A DNA stretch of 64,000 nt from Cellulosimicrobium sp. Marseille-Q4280. Its GTDB lineage: Bacteria > Actinomycetota > Actinomycetes > Actinomycetales > Cellulomonadaceae. The DNA is taken from the NCBI RefSeq assembly GCF_943181405.1, contig NZ_CALPBY010000002.1:620001-684000 (forward strand). The letters are read 5' to 3'. Shown here piece after piece: positions 20,394 to 33,420 of the stretch. Under the pieces are notes generated by a model. That model searched no databases. It worked only from the letters and a program-made list of their open reading frames with translations, and had not been told where the DNA came from. How positions within the stretch are numbered: position 1 is the first letter of the stretch; every line of letters begins with the position of its first letter. A program made the position numbers and the translations under genes.

Positions 20394-21374
20394 TCACAGG
20401 TCGAGCAGCTCGGGGCTCAGTCCGGCCTCGGTGTCAGGGATCCCCAGCTCTGCCGCCCTCTTGTCCGCGGTCGAGAGCAGCCGGCGGATGCGGCCCGCGA
20501 CGGCGTCCTTGGTCAGCGGCGGGTCGGCGAGCTGTCCGAGCTCCTCGAGGGACGCCTGCTTGTGCGCCAGGCGCAGCTCGCCCGCCTCGCGCAGGTGGTC
20601 GGGAAGGTCGGGACCGAGGATCTCGAAGGCCCGCTCGACACGAGCGCCCGCCGCCACGGCGGCCCGTGCGGAGCGACGCAGGTTCGCGTCGTCGAAGTTC
20701 GCGAGCCGGTTCGCCGTGCCGCGGACCTCCCGCCGGGTGCGCCGCTCCTCCCAGACGAGGACCGCGTCGTGCGCCCCGAGCCGCGTGAGGAGCGCGCTGA
20801 TCGCGTCGCCGTCGCGGATGACCACCCGGTCGATGCCACGAACCTCGCGCGACTTCGCGGAGATCCCGAGGCGTCGTGCCGCGCCCACGAGCGCGAGCGC
20901 GGCCTCGGGTCCGGGGCAGGTCACCTCGAGCGCGGACGAACGTCCCGGCTCCGTCAGCGAGCCGTGCGCGAGGAACGCCCCGCGCCACGCCGCCTCGGAC
21001 TCCTCGACCCCGCCCGAGACGACCTGCGGCGGGAGGCCGCGCACGGGGCGTCCGCGCTGGTCCAGGAGCCCGGTCTGGCGGGCGAGCGACTCGCCGTCCC
21101 GCACGACGCGCACCACGTAGCGGCTGCTCTTGCGCAGGCCGCCCGCCGAGACGACGATCAGCTCGCTCGTGTGCCCGTAGACGTCCGCGATGGTCTCGCG
21201 CAGGCGCCGGGCGGCGATCGCGGTGTCCAGCTCGGCCTCGATGACGATGCGACCGGAGATGAGGTGCAGGCCCCCGGAGAAGCGGAGCATCGCCGAGACC
21301 TCCGCCTTGCGGCAGGAGGTCTTGTCCACCCGCACTCGTGCCAGCTCGTCCTTCACCTGTGCCGTGAGCGCCAT
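20394..21374 (-). CDS. whiA: Sporulation/cell-division regulator WhiA
   Basis: DNA-binding protein with an N-terminal degenerate LAGLIDADG-homing-endonuclease domain and a C-terminal helix-turn-helix, controlling division genes in Gram-positives. 326 residues. Landmarks are [14 protein letters not shown] at the start, [19 protein letters not shown]-like [37 protein letters not shown] and the C-terminal [25 protein letters not shown] (the HTH). The ATG is preceded by CAGGAT six bases upstream, a leaderless-type -10, so it may have its own promoter inside the uvrC-rapZ-yvcK-whiA cluster. Confidence 0.95.
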   Translation of the reverse strand: MALTAQVKDELARVRVDKTSCRKAEVSAMLRFSGGLHLISGRIVIEAELDTAIAARRLRETIADVYGHTSELIVVSAGGLRKSSRYVVRVVRDGESLARQTGLLDQRGRPVRGLPPQVVSGGVEESEAAWRGAFLAHGSLTEPGRSSALEVTCPGPEAALALVGAARRLGISAKSREVRGIDRVVIRDGDAISALLTRLGAHDAVLVWEERRTRREVRGTANRLANFDDANLRRSARAAVAAGARVERAFEILGPDLPDHLREAGELRLAHKQASLEELGQLADPPLTKDAVAGRIRRLLSTADKRAAELGIPDTEAGLSPELLDL

Positions 21375-21486
21375 GGCGACATCCTGCCATCGATCGACGG
21401 GCCGGGCGGTCGGTCCGAGCGGCACCGTGCCCCGCCGCGAGCACCGGCACGGCCCCCGTCGCGCGCCCTGCGGACCGAGGACCGGA

Positions 21487-22452
21487 TCAGCGCGTGCGCG
21501 TCCCGACGTCGCCGAGGAAGTCGTCGAAGACGTCGCGGTAAGCCGCCGCGAGACGCAGGGCGTCGTGGCGTGCGGTGCCGTCACCGAGCGCCACCTGGCG
21601 CAGCAGGAGACGTGCTCCCATCCGCTGGGCCGCCTCGGCGAGCTGCTCCGTGTCCTCGACCGCGGTCGGGTCCGCGACGACGGCGTCGATGAGGAGCCCG
21701 GGCGCGTGCTTGTGCAGCGCCTCGAGGTGGTCGGTCGCCGACAGACCGTACGTCTCGCCGGTCTCGCTCGACAGGTTGAGCGTCACGCAGCGACGCGCGC
21801 TCGTCTCGTGCAGCGCGGCGGCCAGCTCGGGGACCAGCAGGTGCGGCATGACGGAGGAGAACCACGACCCGGGACCGAGGACGACCCAGTCCGCGTCCCG
21901 CACGGCGGCGACCGCCTCGGGGCAGGCCGGCGGGTCGGGCGGCACGAGCCGCAGCTGCTCGATGCGGCCGTGGGTCACCGCGACCTCGCTCTGACCGACG
22001 ACGGTCTCGAGCCCGTTCCCCGTCCGTACGTCCGCCTCGATCCCCAGCGGCACCGCCGCCATGGGGAGCACGCGACCGCGGGCCCCGAGCAGGCGTCCGA
22101 CCCAGTCGAGCCCGGCGACCGGGTCGTCGAGGAGCTCCCACAGCGCGACGATGAGCAGGTTCCCCACGGCGTGGTTGTCGAGGTCGCCCTCGGACGTGAA
22201 CCGGTGCTGCAGGAGCGCGCTCCACGTGCGACCCCACTCGGAGTCGTCGCACAGCGCCGCGAGCGCCATGCGCAGGTCTCCGGGGGGCAGCACGCCGAGC
22301 TCCGCCCGCAGCCGCCCGGACGACCCGCCGTCGTCGGCCACGGTGACGACGGCGGTGAGCCGGTCGGACATGAGCCGCAGCGCCGACAGGCTCGCGGACA
22401 GCCCGTGCCCGCCGCCGAGCGCGACGACCGCCGGGGACCTCCTCGTGACCAC
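21487..22452 (-). CDS. yvcK: Gluconeogenesis factor YvcK family protein
   Basis: UDP-sugar-binding CofD-like protein involved in carbon-source adaptation and cell-wall metabolism. 321 residues. N-terminal [18 protein letters not shown] and [18 protein letters not shown], then [18 protein letters not shown] and [14 protein letters not shown], match the family throughout. GTG start, 7 bases after the rapZ stop, whose AAGGAGTGA supplies the ribosome site, so the two are coupled. Confidence 0.95.
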   Translation of the reverse strand: MVTRRSPAVVALGGGHGLSASLSALRLMSDRLTAVVTVADDGGSSGRLRAELGVLPPGDLRMALAALCDDSEWGRTWSALLQHRFTSEGDLDNHAVGNLLIVALWELLDDPVAGLDWVGRLLGARGRVLPMAAVPLGIEADVRTGNGLETVVGQSEVAVTHGRIEQLRLVPPDPPACPEAVAAVRDADWVVLGPGSWFSSVMPHLLVPELAAALHETSARRCVTLNLSSETGETYGLSATDHLEALHKHAPGLLIDAVVADPTAVEDTEQLAEAAQRMGARLLLRQVALGDGTARHDALRLAAAYRDVFDDFLGDVGTRTR

Positions 22453-22459
22453 GTCCGGC

Positions 22460-23398
22460 TCACTCCTTCCCGAGGTCGCGTGCCGTGACGGTCACGCGCT
22501 GGCCCTGTGCGCGCAGGCGCGTGGCGATGGCCTCGCTGATCGCGACGGAACGGTGCTTCCCGCCCGTGCACCCGACGGCGATCGTGACGTACCGCTTCTC
22601 CTCGCCGAGGTAGCCCGCGAGGACCGGCTCGAGGGCGCTGACGTAACGGTCCACGAACTCGATCGCACCCGGCCGACCGAGGACGTAGTCACGCACCGGG
22701 AGGTCCCGGCCAGTGAGGTGGCGCAGCTCGGTGATCCAGTACGGGTTCGCGAGGAAGCGCACGTCGACCACGTGGTCCGCGTCGAGGGGCAGGCCGTACT
22801 TGAAGCCGAACGACACGACGTTGATCCGCAGGGTGTCGGGCGTGCCGTCGGCGACGGCGGACCGCACCTCGCGTGCGAGGTCGTGCACGTTGAGCTCGGA
22901 CGTGTCGATGACGACGTCGGCGCGCTCCTCGAGGCTCGCGAGCAGGCGTCGCTCCTCCCCGAGACCGTCGAGGATGCGGCCCTCCCCCTGCAGCGGGTGC
23001 GGGCGGCGCACCTGCTCGTACCGGCGGACGAGGACCTCGTCCGAGGCGTCGAGGAACAGGATGCGGTAGAAGACGCCGTTCTGGCGCAGGTGGTCGAGGA
23101 CCTCCACCAGGTCGGTGAAGAACTCTCGACCGCGCACGTCCACGACGGCGCCGATGCGCTCGAGCGTCGACCCGGAACGGGTCATGAGGTCGACGAGCGG
23201 CACGATCATGCGCGGCGGCAGGTTGTCGACGACGTACCAGTCGAGGTCCTCGAGGACCGCGGCGGCGCGCGAGCGCCCCGCGCCGGACATGCCGGTGATG
23301 ATGAGCACCTCCGGCGCGCGGCGCTCGGGCGCGTGCGTGGCCGCCTCGATCGCCGGGATGCCGCTCGGGACCGTGGTCGGGGAGGGTTCCGGTCTCAT
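22460..23398 (-). CDS. rapZ: RNase adapter RapZ / P-loop nucleotide-binding protein
   Basis: Conserved neighbour of yvcK; in enterobacteria the homologue is an RNase E adapter that senses glucosamine 6-phosphate, while its role in actinobacteria is less clear. 312 residues. The Walker A is ITGMSGAGRSRAAA with Arg in place of the usual Lys, then VVDNLPPRMIVPLVDLM, FLDASDEVLVRRYEQVRRPHP and the C-terminal IAVGCTGGKHRSVAISEAIA, containing the small-molecule pocket. CATGCT lies six bases before the ATG and no good ribosome site is seen. Confidence 0.93.
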   Translation of the reverse strand: MRPEPSPTTVPSGIPAIEAATHAPERRAPEVLIITGMSGAGRSRAAAVLEDLDWYVVDNLPPRMIVPLVDLMTRSGSTLERIGAVVDVRGREFFTDLVEVLDHLRQNGVFYRILFLDASDEVLVRRYEQVRRPHPLQGEGRILDGLGEERRLLASLEERADVVIDTSELNVHDLAREVRSAVADGTPDTLRINVVSFGFKYGLPLDADHVVDVRFLANPYWITELRHLTGRDLPVRDYVLGRPGAIEFVDRYVSALEPVLAGYLGEEKRYVTIAVGCTGGKHRSVAISEAIATRLRAQGQRVTVTARDLGKE

Positions 23399-23418
23399 GG
23401 TCCCAGCATGCCAGCCGG

Positions 23419-25542
23419 TCACGGCCGGACGGTGGCTGCGTCCGTGACCGGTGTGTCCGTGGCCGCCCCCGGCGCGGAGGTCGTGCCGCCGTCCGCGAGC
23501 GCGGCGACGACGGCCTGCGCGGTGCGCGCTCCCATCCCCGGGACCGTCGCGATCTCCTCGGCGCTCGCCGCGCGCAGCCGCTTGACCGAGCCGAAGTGCT
23601 TGAGGAGCGCGGCCTTGCGCGCCGGCCCGAGGCCGGGGACGTCGTCGAGCGCCGAGGCCGTCATGCCCTTGCTGCGCTTCCTGCGGTGCTGGCTGATCGC
23701 GAACCGGTGCGCCTCGTCGCGGACGCGCTGCAGCAGGTACAGGCCCTCTGACGAGCGCTGCAGGATCACCGGGTAGTCCTCGCCCGGGAGCCAGACCTCC
23801 TCGAGGCGCTTCGCCAGGCCGCACAGCGCGACGTCGTCGACTCCCAGCTCGGCGAGCGCGCGGGCGGCCGCCGCGACCTGGGGCGGGCCGCCGTCGACCA
23901 CGACGAGGTTCGGGGGGTAGGCGAAGCGCGCACGACGGTCCGTCGGGGTCTCGGGATCGACCTCGCCGCTGCGCGGCACGTACCCGGCGACGGCTGCCGC
24001 GCGCTCCGCCTCGCGGTCCGCGGCGTCGGCCCCACCGCCGACCTCGTCGGCCTCGAGGTCCATCTCGACCTCTCCCGAGTGGGAGCGGTCCGCGACGTAC
24101 CGCTTGAACCGGCGCGAGATGACCTCGTGCATCGCGGCGGTGTCGTCGCGTGCGCCGTCGCCCTCCGGCCCGCGGATCGTGAAGTGGCGGTACTCGCTCT
24201 TGCGGGCGAGCCCGTCCTCGAAGACGACCATGGACGCGACCTGGTAGGTGCCCTGGTTGTGCGAGACGTCGTAGCACTCGATCCGCAGGGGTGCCGTGTC
24301 GAGGTCGAGCGCCTCCTGGATCTCGCGCAGCGCAAGGCTGCGCGTCGTGAGGTCGCCCGCGCGGCGCGTGCGGTGCAACGCGAGCGCGTGCTCGGCGTTG
24401 GTCCGGACGGTCGCGGCAAGCTCCTTCTTGTCCCCGCGCTGCGGGACGCGCACGTCGACGCGGGCGCCGCGCAGGCCGGTCAACCACGTGGTCACCTGGT
24501 CGGTGTCGGGCGGCAGGACGGGGACGAGCACCTCGCGCGGCACGACGTCGCGGGCACCGCCGCGCGCACCCGCCCCGGTGCGTGCGTCGACCGCCGCAGC
24601 CTCCTCCGCCGCGCCGTAGACCTGCTGCAGGAGGTGCTCGACGAGCTCGGCGTCCGTGACGTCCTCGACCTTCTCGACGATCCAGCCGCGCTGACCACGG
24701 ATGCGACCACCGCGGACGTGGAACACCTGGACCGCGGCCTCGAGCTCGTCGCCCGCGAGCGCGAACACGTCGGCGTCCGTCGCGTCGCCGAGCACGACGG
24801 CGTTCTTCTCCGTGGCCCGCTGGAGCGCCCCCAGGTCGTCGCGCAGGCGCGCCGCGGCCTCGTACTCCATCGCAGCCGCGGCCTCGCGCATCTTGCGCTC
24901 GAGGCGCTTCACGAACCGCTGCGTGTCCCCCGCCATGAAGTCGCAGAAGTCCTCCGCGAGGGCCTTGTGGTCCTCGGGGGTGATGCGCCCGACGCACGGG
25001 GCGGAGCACTTGTCGATGTAGCCCAGCAGGCACGGCCGGCCCGTCTGGTGCGCACGCTTGAAGACGCCCGCGGAGCACGTGCGCACGGGGAAGACGCGCA
25101 GCAACAGGTCGAGCGTCTCGCGGATCGCCCACGCGTGGCCGTACGGACCGAAGTACCGCGTACCGGGACGCTTGGCGCCGCGCATGACCTGCGCGCGCGG
25201 GAACTCCTCGCCCATCGTCACCGCGAGGTACGGGTAGGACTTGTCGTCGCGGTACTTGACGTTGAACCGCGGGTCGAACTCCTTGATCCACGTGTACTCG
25301 AGCGCGAGCGCCTCGACCTCGGTCCCGACGACGGTCCACTCGACGGACGCCGCCGTGGTCACCATCGTCTGGGTGCGGTGGTGCAGGTTCGCGACGTCCT
25401 GGAAGTAGCTCGACAGGCGTGCCCGCAGGTTCTTCGCCTTGCCGACGTAGATGACGCGGCCGTGCTCGTCCCGGAACCGGTAGACCCCGGGCGAGGTCGG
25501 GATCTCCCCCGGCGCAGGGCGGTACGTCGCGGGGTCAGCCAT
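23419..25542 (-). CDS. uvrC: Excinuclease ABC subunit UvrC
   Basis: Dual-incision nuclease of nucleotide excision repair. 707 residues: GIY-YIG nuclease at the N-terminus ([20 protein letters not shown]), the Cys cluster region [19 protein letters not shown], a UVR motif near 210 ([20 protein letters not shown]), the RNase H-like 5'-incision domain ([21 protein letters not shown] and [12 protein letters not shown]) and C-terminal helix-hairpin-helix repeats ([20 protein letters not shown]). The ATG is 7 bases after TAGGCT, so a very short or absent leader is likely. First gene of the uvrC-rapZ-yvcK-whiA cluster. Confidence 0.97.
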   Translation of the reverse strand: MADPATYRPAPGEIPTSPGVYRFRDEHGRVIYVGKAKNLRARLSSYFQDVANLHHRTQTMVTTAASVEWTVVGTEVEALALEYTWIKEFDPRFNVKYRDDKSYPYLAVTMGEEFPRAQVMRGAKRPGTRYFGPYGHAWAIRETLDLLLRVFPVRTCSAGVFKRAHQTGRPCLLGYIDKCSAPCVGRITPEDHKALAEDFCDFMAGDTQRFVKRLERKMREAAAAMEYEAAARLRDDLGALQRATEKNAVVLGDATDADVFALAGDELEAAVQVFHVRGGRIRGQRGWIVEKVEDVTDAELVEHLLQQVYGAAEEAAAVDARTGAGARGGARDVVPREVLVPVLPPDTDQVTTWLTGLRGARVDVRVPQRGDKKELAATVRTNAEHALALHRTRRAGDLTTRSLALREIQEALDLDTAPLRIECYDVSHNQGTYQVASMVVFEDGLARKSEYRHFTIRGPEGDGARDDTAAMHEVISRRFKRYVADRSHSGEVEMDLEADEVGGGADAADREAERAAAVAGYVPRSGEVDPETPTDRRARFAYPPNLVVVDGGPPQVAAAARALAELGVDDVALCGLAKRLEEVWLPGEDYPVILQRSSEGLYLLQRVRDEAHRFAISQHRRKRSKGMTASALDDVPGLGPARKAALLKHFGSVKRLRAASAEEIATVPGMGARTAQAVVAALADGGTTSAPGAATDTPVTDAATVRP

Positions 25543-25549
25543 GGTCTCC

Positions 25550-25636
25550 AGCCTAGGTCAGCGCACCGACAGGAGGTCGCCGGTGGGGTTCGGTCGGTCA
25601 CGAGCCGATGTGAGCCGGGTCACCGGCCGTTAGGGT
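25550..25636. promoter_or_regulatory. Divergent leaderless-type promoters of uvrC and osmC-like gene
   Basis: Minus strand: TAGGCT (25550-25555) lies 7 bases before the uvrC ATG. Plus strand: TAGGGT (25631-25636) lies 7 bases before the OsmC-family ATG. Neither gene has room for a normal leader. Confidence 0.6.
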
Positions 25637-25643
25637 GACCGGC

Positions 25644-26129
25644 ATGAGCGCACAGCACGGGTACTCCGCGACGGTCCGCTGGACCGGCGCCGGCACGAGG
25701 GGCACGAGCTCCTACACCTCGTACGACCGGGACCACGACGTGCTGCTCGACGGACGCCCGCCACTGCCCGGGTCCGCCGACCCGGCGTTCCGCGGAGACC
25801 CGACGCGCTACAGCCCCGAGGAGCTGTTCGTCGTCAGCATCTCCCAGTGCCACATGCTCTGGTTCCTGCACCTCGCCGCGGCGGCGGGCGTCGTCGTGCG
25901 CGAGTACGTCGACGACGTCACCGGCACGATGCGCGTCGAGTCCGGCGGCGAGGGCCAGTTCACCGACGTGACGCTGCACCCGCGCGTGGTGGTCGACGAC
26001 GGCCCGGGCACCGACGACGAGGCCCTCGCCGTCCTGCACCACCGCGCGCACGACCACTGCTTCATCGCGCGCTCGGTGAACTTCCGCGTCCTCGTCGAGC
26101 CGGCTCCGGCGCGGCGCGCCGCCGCCTGA
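25644..26129 (+). CDS. OsmC/Ohr family peroxiredoxin-like protein
   Basis: Cytosolic protein of the OsmC fold, whose members reduce organic hydroperoxides with two cysteines. 161 residues. YSPEELFVVSISQCHMLWFLHLAA carries the first family cysteine, and HHRAHDHCFIARSVNF the second, so both thiols of an active OsmC/Ohr protein are present. The ATG at 25644 is preferred over the GTG at 25635 because TAGGGT forms a -10 exactly seven bases upstream. Single gene, divergent from uvrC. Confidence 0.87.
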   Translation: MSAQHGYSATVRWTGAGTRGTSSYTSYDRDHDVLLDGRPPLPGSADPAFRGDPTRYSPEELFVVSISQCHMLWFLHLAAAAGVVVREYVDDVTGTMRVESGGEGQFTDVTLHPRVVVDDGPGTDDEALAVLHHRAHDHCFIARSVNFRVLVEPAPARRAAA

Positions 26130-26230
26130 CGCTCTCCAGCCGCGCCGGTCGTCGGCACGACGCGACCGCGCCCTGGCGCCTCCACGACGTCGGTCGTCGC
26201 GACGACCGGGGACGAGAGGGACCGGCGCCG

Positions 26231-29224
<2,994 letters not shown>

Positions 29225-29230
29225 CGAAGA

Positions 29231-29269
29231 ATGGTACGACCGACCACCGACACTCGCACAGATGTTCGA
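29231..29269 (-). promoter_or_regulatory. uvrA promoter with LexA/SOS box
   Basis: On the minus strand TCGAACATCTGTGCGA (29254-29269) agrees with the Gram-positive LexA consensus TCGAACN4GTTCGA-type palindrome except at two positions of the right arm. It covers the -35 position of the -10 TACCAT (29231-29236), so bound LexA would block polymerase. This predicts DNA-damage induction of uvrA. Confidence 0.75.
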
Positions 29270-29348
29270 CGCGTCTCCCCCGGATCCGCACGTCCCGGTC
29301 CCCGCAGGTCCACGCCCGTCGCGTCGGCGCGACCGGCAGACTGTGCGC

Positions 29349-30110
29349 ATGACGTACACGGGCACGGTCGTGGTGGGAGGTCCGGCGGACGTCCGCCGGC
29401 TCGACGAGCTGGAGATCCGCAAGGTGGCGGTCGGCCGGATGGCGAACGACGCGTACCTCCTCACGTGCCGGCGCACCGGCGACCAGGTCCTCGTCGACGC
29501 CGCGGCCGAGCCGCGCCGGCTGCTCGCCCTCCTCGCCGAACCCGCCGAACCCGCCGAACCCGCCGACGCGCGGCGGAGCCCCACGTCGTCCGGCGGCGAC
29601 CCGGCGAGTCGCCTGACGACCGTCGTCACGACCCACCGCCACCACGACCACGTCGGGGCGCTGGCCGACGTGGTCGCCGCGACCGGGGCCGTCCTCGCGG
29701 TCGGGGACGCCGACGCCGACGCGGTCACGGCGGAGACCGGGGTCCCCGTCGGCCGGAGGCTGCACCACGGGGACACGGTCGCCGTCGGGCGGTCGCTCCT
29801 CGAGGTCGTCGCGCTGCGCGGCCACACCCCGGGGTCGGTCGCGCTCGCCTACCGCGAGCCCTCGCCCGCGCGCGCCCCCGACGCCGTGGCCCGACGGGTG
29901 CACCTGTTCACCGGCGACTCGCTGTTCCCCGGCGGCGTGGGGAACACCGACCACGACCCCCAGCGGTTCGCCCAGCTCCTCGACGACGTCACCGAGCGGG
30001 TCTTCGAGCGGTTCGACGACGACACGTGGGTCTACCCGGGTCACGGTGCCGACACGACGCTCGGCGCGGAGCGCCCCCACCTCGAGGCGTGGCGCGCCCG
30101 CGGCTGGTGA
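29349..30110 (+). CDS. MBL-fold metallo-hydrolase
   Basis: Metallo-beta-lactamase-fold hydrolase of the glyoxalase II-like group. 253 residues. The metal motif is [11 protein letters not shown] (HxHxDH), with [11 protein letters not shown] supplying the next His, [14 protein letters not shown] the bridging Asp and YPGHGADTT the last His. An in-frame short repeat gives [11 protein letters not shown] at about residues 63-73 between the N-terminal strands. The place beside uvrA is conserved in actinobacteria, where the homologue has no proven substrate. CAGACT lies six bases before the ATG. Confidence 0.88.
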   Translation: MTYTGTVVVGGPADVRRLDELEIRKVAVGRMANDAYLLTCRRTGDQVLVDAAAEPRRLLALLAEPAEPAEPADARRSPTSSGGDPASRLTTVVTTHRHHDHVGALADVVAATGAVLAVGDADADAVTAETGVPVGRRLHHGDTVAVGRSLLEVVALRGHTPGSVALAYREPSPARAPDAVARRVHLFTGDSLFPGGVGNTDHDPQRFAQLLDDVTERVFERFDDDTWVYPGHGADTTLGAERPHLEAWRARGW

Positions 30111-30126
30111 CGAGGGCGCGGGGGCG

Positions 30127-30870
30127 TCAGCGCGCGCCGCTCAGCTCGCGCGGCTCGATCCGCCCCTCGACGGCTCTGGACGAGCCGTCGGCGTCCACCT
30201 CGCGGCGCACCTCCCACGCGCCAGCGCCGCGGACCTCGGTGACCGCCTCCACGAGGTGCCCGCCCCGGTAGACGAGTCCCACGCCGTCGTCCGTCGCGTA
30301 CGAGGTGGGCAGCGTCCCCTCCGCCACGAGACGCTGCAGGAGCGGCCGGCGGCCGGGCTCCGCGTCGTAGTGGACGCCGTTGCCGTACGGCACGAACGCG
30401 AGACCGTCCGTGACCGGCCGCAGCTCCGGTCCGAACGAGTCCGTCGGGCCGCCGACGTGCCAGCACAGCGACCCGGCGCTGATGCCCGCGAGCACGACGC
30501 CGCTCTCCCCCACCGCGTGCAGGATCTCGGGCAGGCCGTGCGCCCGCCAGACCGCGAGGAGGTTGACGACCGACCCGCCTCCGACCCACACGACGTCGTG
30601 CTCGCGCAGGAAGGCCTCCACGTCGTCCACGTTCGGCATGCTGAACAACGACAGGTGGGACATCCGCACCCCGGCGACGCGCGCGGCCTCGTCGAGCTCC
30701 GCGTGGAACCACGACTGGTCGCCGCCGGCCGTGCCCACGTGGCACACGCGCGGTGTGCCGGCGACGCCGGCGAGCTCGGTGGCGTGTCGGACGATCGGCC
30801 CGAGCGCAATGCGGGTCCGGTGCCCGGGCGCGTACCCGCCGGACGTGGCGAGGATCGTGAGGTCGCTCAT
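30127..30870 (-). CDS. Peptidase E-like (S51 family) / class I glutamine amidotransferase-like protein
   Basis: Serine-hydrolase fold related to alpha-aspartyl dipeptidase and cyanophycinase. 247 residues. The nucleophile elbow is AGISAGSLCW (Ser of GxSAG), preceded by VVWVGGGSVVNLLAVWR, the oxyanion/binding loop. Substrate is unknown; dipeptides with N-terminal Asp are the family guess. TAGGGT (30879-30884) lies eight bases before the ATG, so the transcript is probably leaderless. It converges on the MBL gene with 16 bp between stops. Confidence 0.85.
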   Translation of the reverse strand: MSDLTILATSGGYAPGHRTRIALGPIVRHATELAGVAGTPRVCHVGTAGGDQSWFHAELDEAARVAGVRMSHLSLFSMPNVDDVEAFLREHDVVWVGGGSVVNLLAVWRAHGLPEILHAVGESGVVLAGISAGSLCWHVGGPTDSFGPELRPVTDGLAFVPYGNGVHYDAEPGRRPLLQRLVAEGTLPTSYATDDGVGLVYRGGHLVEAVTEVRGAGAWEVRREVDADGSSRAVEGRIEPRELSGAR

Positions 30871-30878
30871 GCGCCGCG

Positions 30879-30884
30879 ACCCTA
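30879..30884 (-). promoter_or_regulatory. -10 of the peptidase E-like gene
   Basis: TAGGGT, eight bases upstream of the start codon; no ribosome site between them. Confidence 0.5.
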
Positions 30885-30998
30885 GGTGCCCTGCGCCGTG
30901 GCCGCCACGTCATTCCGGCACGGGGTCGGGGACGACCTCCGCACGGCTGCCGACGGACGGGCCTCCGCGCCCGCCCGGAGCCCTGCTTCAATGGCGCC

Positions 30999-31298
30999 AT
31001 GCCGATCCACGCCGTGACCTACGTCTACCCCGCCCGCCCCGCCGAGCTCGACGCGGTCCGTGCCGAGCACCGGGCCTTCCTCCGCGGGCTGCACGAGCAG
31101 GGGACGCTCCTCGCGTCGGGGCCTCTGCCCGCGACGGACGACGCAGCCGCCGGTGCGCTCCTCGTGCTCGACGCCGGCTCCCCCGTCGCCGCGGCCGAGA
31201 TTCTCGACGCCGACCCGTTCGCGCGCGCCGGCCTGGTGGCCGAGCGCACGGTGCGCCCGTGGTCGCCCGTGATCGGGGACTGGGCCCACCGCGCCTGA
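30999..31298 (+). CDS. YciI-like family protein
   Basis: Small (99 residues) ferredoxin-like fold protein of the YciI family. Typical pieces are the N-terminal VTYVYPARPAELDAVRAEHRAFLRGLHEQ split across the first helix, then GTLLASGPLP and the Asp-containing EILDADPFARAGLV. Function in most bacteria is unknown; some members are dioxygenase-like or accessory enzymes. TTCAAT sits six bases before the ATG. Single gene between two minus-strand genes. Confidence 0.85.
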   Translation: MPIHAVTYVYPARPAELDAVRAEHRAFLRGLHEQGTLLASGPLPATDDAAAGALLVLDAGSPVAAAEILDADPFARAGLVAERTVRPWSPVIGDWAHRA

Positions 31299-31302
31299 CG
31301 GG

Positions 31303-32409
31303 CTACGGCGCGTCGCGCGTCGCCGGGGCGTCCCCGACGGCCGTCGCGTCGACCGGCTCGGCCTCCGCGGTGCTCCGTCCCTCGACCGTGGAGGCGCCCT
31401 CCACCGCGTCGGCGGCCACGTCCCGCGACGCCACCGCGCCCTGGGCCCGCGTGCGCAGCAGGCTCGCGACGGTCGTCACGAGAAGAGCGCCGACGATGAC
31501 GACGAGCGAGAGCCAGATCGGGACGGTCGGCACGGCCTCGAGGTGCTCGCCGCCGTTGATGAACGGCACGGTGTTCTCGTGCAGCGCCTCGAGCACGAGC
31601 TTGACCCCGATGAACCCGAGGATCACCGCGAGACCGATCGGCAGGTAGACCAGCCGCTCGAGCAGTCCGCCGAGCAGGAAGTACAGCTGGCGCAGGCCCA
31701 TGAGGGCGAACACGTTCGTCGTGAAGACGATGAACGGGTCCTGGGTCAGCCCGAAGATGGCCGGGATCGAGTCGAACGCGAAGAGCAGGTCGGTGCTGCC
31801 GATCGCGAGGAAGACGACCACGAGCGGCGTGAAGACCTTCCGGCCGTCCTCCACGGTGCGCAGGCGTCCGCCGTCGTACCGCGTGCCGATCGGCAGCACG
31901 CGGCGCAGCAGACGGACCGCCCGGTTCTCCTGGTACTCCTCGGCGTCGTCACCACCGGTGACGAGCTTGATCGCGGTGTACACGAGGAACGCGCCGAACA
32001 GGTAGAACACCCAGACGAACTGCTCGAGCACCGCCGCACCCGCGAGGATGAACGCCCCGCGGAGCACCAGGGCGACGATGATCCCCACCATGAGCACGCG
32101 CTGCTGCTGCTCCTTGGGCACCGCGAACCTCGCCATGATGATGACGAAGACGAAGAGGTTGTCGACCGACAGGCTGTACTCCGTGAGCCAGCCTGCGTAG
32201 AACTCCCCCGCGGGCGCTGCTCCCCCGACGGCACCGACGATCGCCCCGAAGGCGAGCGCGAGCGCGACGTAGAACCCGACCCACAGCGCGCTCTCGCGCA
32301 TCGACGGGACGTGCGGGCGCCGCCCGACGACGAACAGGTCGACGAGGAGGAGGACGCCGAGCGCCGACAGCGACGCCCACTCGAACCAGAGCGGGAGCTC
32401 GTGGACCAT
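31303..32409 (-). CDS. TerC family integral membrane protein (second of operon)
   Basis: Membrane protein of the TerC/Alx family, whose members export manganese or help metallate secreted proteins. 368 residues, about nine transmembrane helices. Acidic membrane motifs are TEYSLSVDNLFVFVIIM and IGSTDLLFAFDSIPAIFGLTQD split between helices, with FINGGEHLEAVP near the end. A C-terminal polar tail of ~55 residues is not conserved with its neighbour. The ATG overlaps the upstream terC stop (TGATG), so it is coupled to it and falls under the same riboswitch. Confidence 0.92.
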   Translation of the reverse strand: MVHELPLWFEWASLSALGVLLLVDLFVVGRRPHVPSMRESALWVGFYVALALAFGAIVGAVGGAAPAGEFYAGWLTEYSLSVDNLFVFVIIMARFAVPKEQQQRVLMVGIIVALVLRGAFILAGAAVLEQFVWVFYLFGAFLVYTAIKLVTGGDDAEEYQENRAVRLLRRVLPIGTRYDGGRLRTVEDGRKVFTPLVVVFLAIGSTDLLFAFDSIPAIFGLTQDPFIVFTTNVFALMGLRQLYFLLGGLLERLVYLPIGLAVILGFIGVKLVLEALHENTVPFINGGEHLEAVPTVPIWLSLVVIVGALLVTTVASLLRTRAQGAVASRDVAADAVEGASTVEGRSTAEAEPVDATAVGDAPATRDAP

Positions 32410-33413
32410 CAAGAACCTTCTTCGATGCGTGCGTCCTCACGACGACGGTCGGCGTTCGACCTCGCGAGGCTCGCGACGGTGGTGACCGTCAGGACGACGA
32501 GGATGAAGCCCAGCGAGACGGCCGTGGAGATCTCGGGGATGGCGGTGACGTGCTCGCCACCGTTGATGAAGGGCACCTCGTTGGTGTGCAGCGCGTGGAT
32601 GACGAGCTTGATGCCGATGAACCCGAGGATCGCCGCGAGGCCGTAGTTGAGGTAGACGAGGCGGTCGAGCAGCCCGTCGATGAGGAAGTAGAGCTGGCGG
32701 AGGCCGAGCAGCGAGAACGCGTTCGCCGCGAAGACGAGGTAGGTCTCCTGGGTCAGGCCGAAGATCGCCGGGATCGAGTCGACGGCGAAGAGCAGGTCGG
32801 CGCTGCCGATCGCGATCATGACGATGAGCATCGGCGTGATGAACCGCTTGCCGTCGATCTTCGTGGTCATGTGGTCCTCGACGTACGTGTCCGTCGTCGG
32901 GAACAGGCGCCGCGTGAGGCGCAGGACCGCGTTCTCCTTGAACTCCTCCTCGTGCTCGGTCCCGGAGCGCGCCTGCGCGATCGCGGTCCAGATGAGGAAG
33001 GCGCCGAAGATGTAGAAGACCCAGGCCCAGTTCTCGATGACGGCGGCACCCAGGAGGATGAAGATCGTGCGCAGGACCAGCGCGATGGTGATCCCGATGA
33101 GCAGGACCTTCTGCTGGTAGAGCCTCGGGACCCTGAAGCTGGTCATGATGAGGACGAACACGAAGAGGTTGTCGACCGACAGGCTCTTCTCGGTGATGTA
33201 CCCGGCGAAGTACTCGCCGCCGTACGTGCCGCCCCAGACCACCCAGACGATCACGCCGAACACGAGGGCGACGGCGACGTAGGCGATGGACCACCGCGTG
33301 GCCTCGCGCAGGCTGGGGGCGTGGGGTGTTCGGACGTGGCCGACGTAGTCGACGGCGAGCATCGCGAGGATGACGCCGACGGTGACGATCCAGACCCAGA
33401 CGGGGACGTCCAT
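32409..33413 (-). CDS. TerC family integral membrane protein (first of operon)
   Basis: 334 residues, paralogous to the next gene: SLSVDNLFVFVLIM, IGSADLLFAVDSIPAIFGLT and FINGGEHVTAIPE correspond one to one. Expected role is Mn(II) efflux or metal supply to exported enzymes, strengthened by the upstream manganese-type riboswitch. The ATG at 33413 has GGAGG 8 bases upstream; the open frame continues 20 codons upstream but through the riboswitch, so that extension is rejected. Confidence 0.93.
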   Translation of the reverse strand: MDVPVWVWIVTVGVILAMLAVDYVGHVRTPHAPSLREATRWSIAYVAVALVFGVIVWVVWGGTYGGEYFAGYITEKSLSVDNLFVFVLIMTSFRVPRLYQQKVLLIGITIALVLRTIFILLGAAVIENWAWVFYIFGAFLIWTAIAQARSGTEHEEEFKENAVLRLTRRLFPTTDTYVEDHMTTKIDGKRFITPMLIVMIAIGSADLLFAVDSIPAIFGLTQETYLVFAANAFSLLGLRQLYFLIDGLLDRLVYLNYGLAAILGFIGIKLVIHALHTNEVPFINGGEHVTAIPEISTAVSLGFILVVLTVTTVASLARSNADRRREDARIEEGS

Positions 33414-33420
33414 GCAGGTA

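Noticed and set aside
26147-26207. GGTCGTCGCGACGACC palindrome between the OsmC and uvrA stops
   Set aside because: It has no loop and no U-run; it may help termination between convergent genes but I cannot support it as a distinct site.
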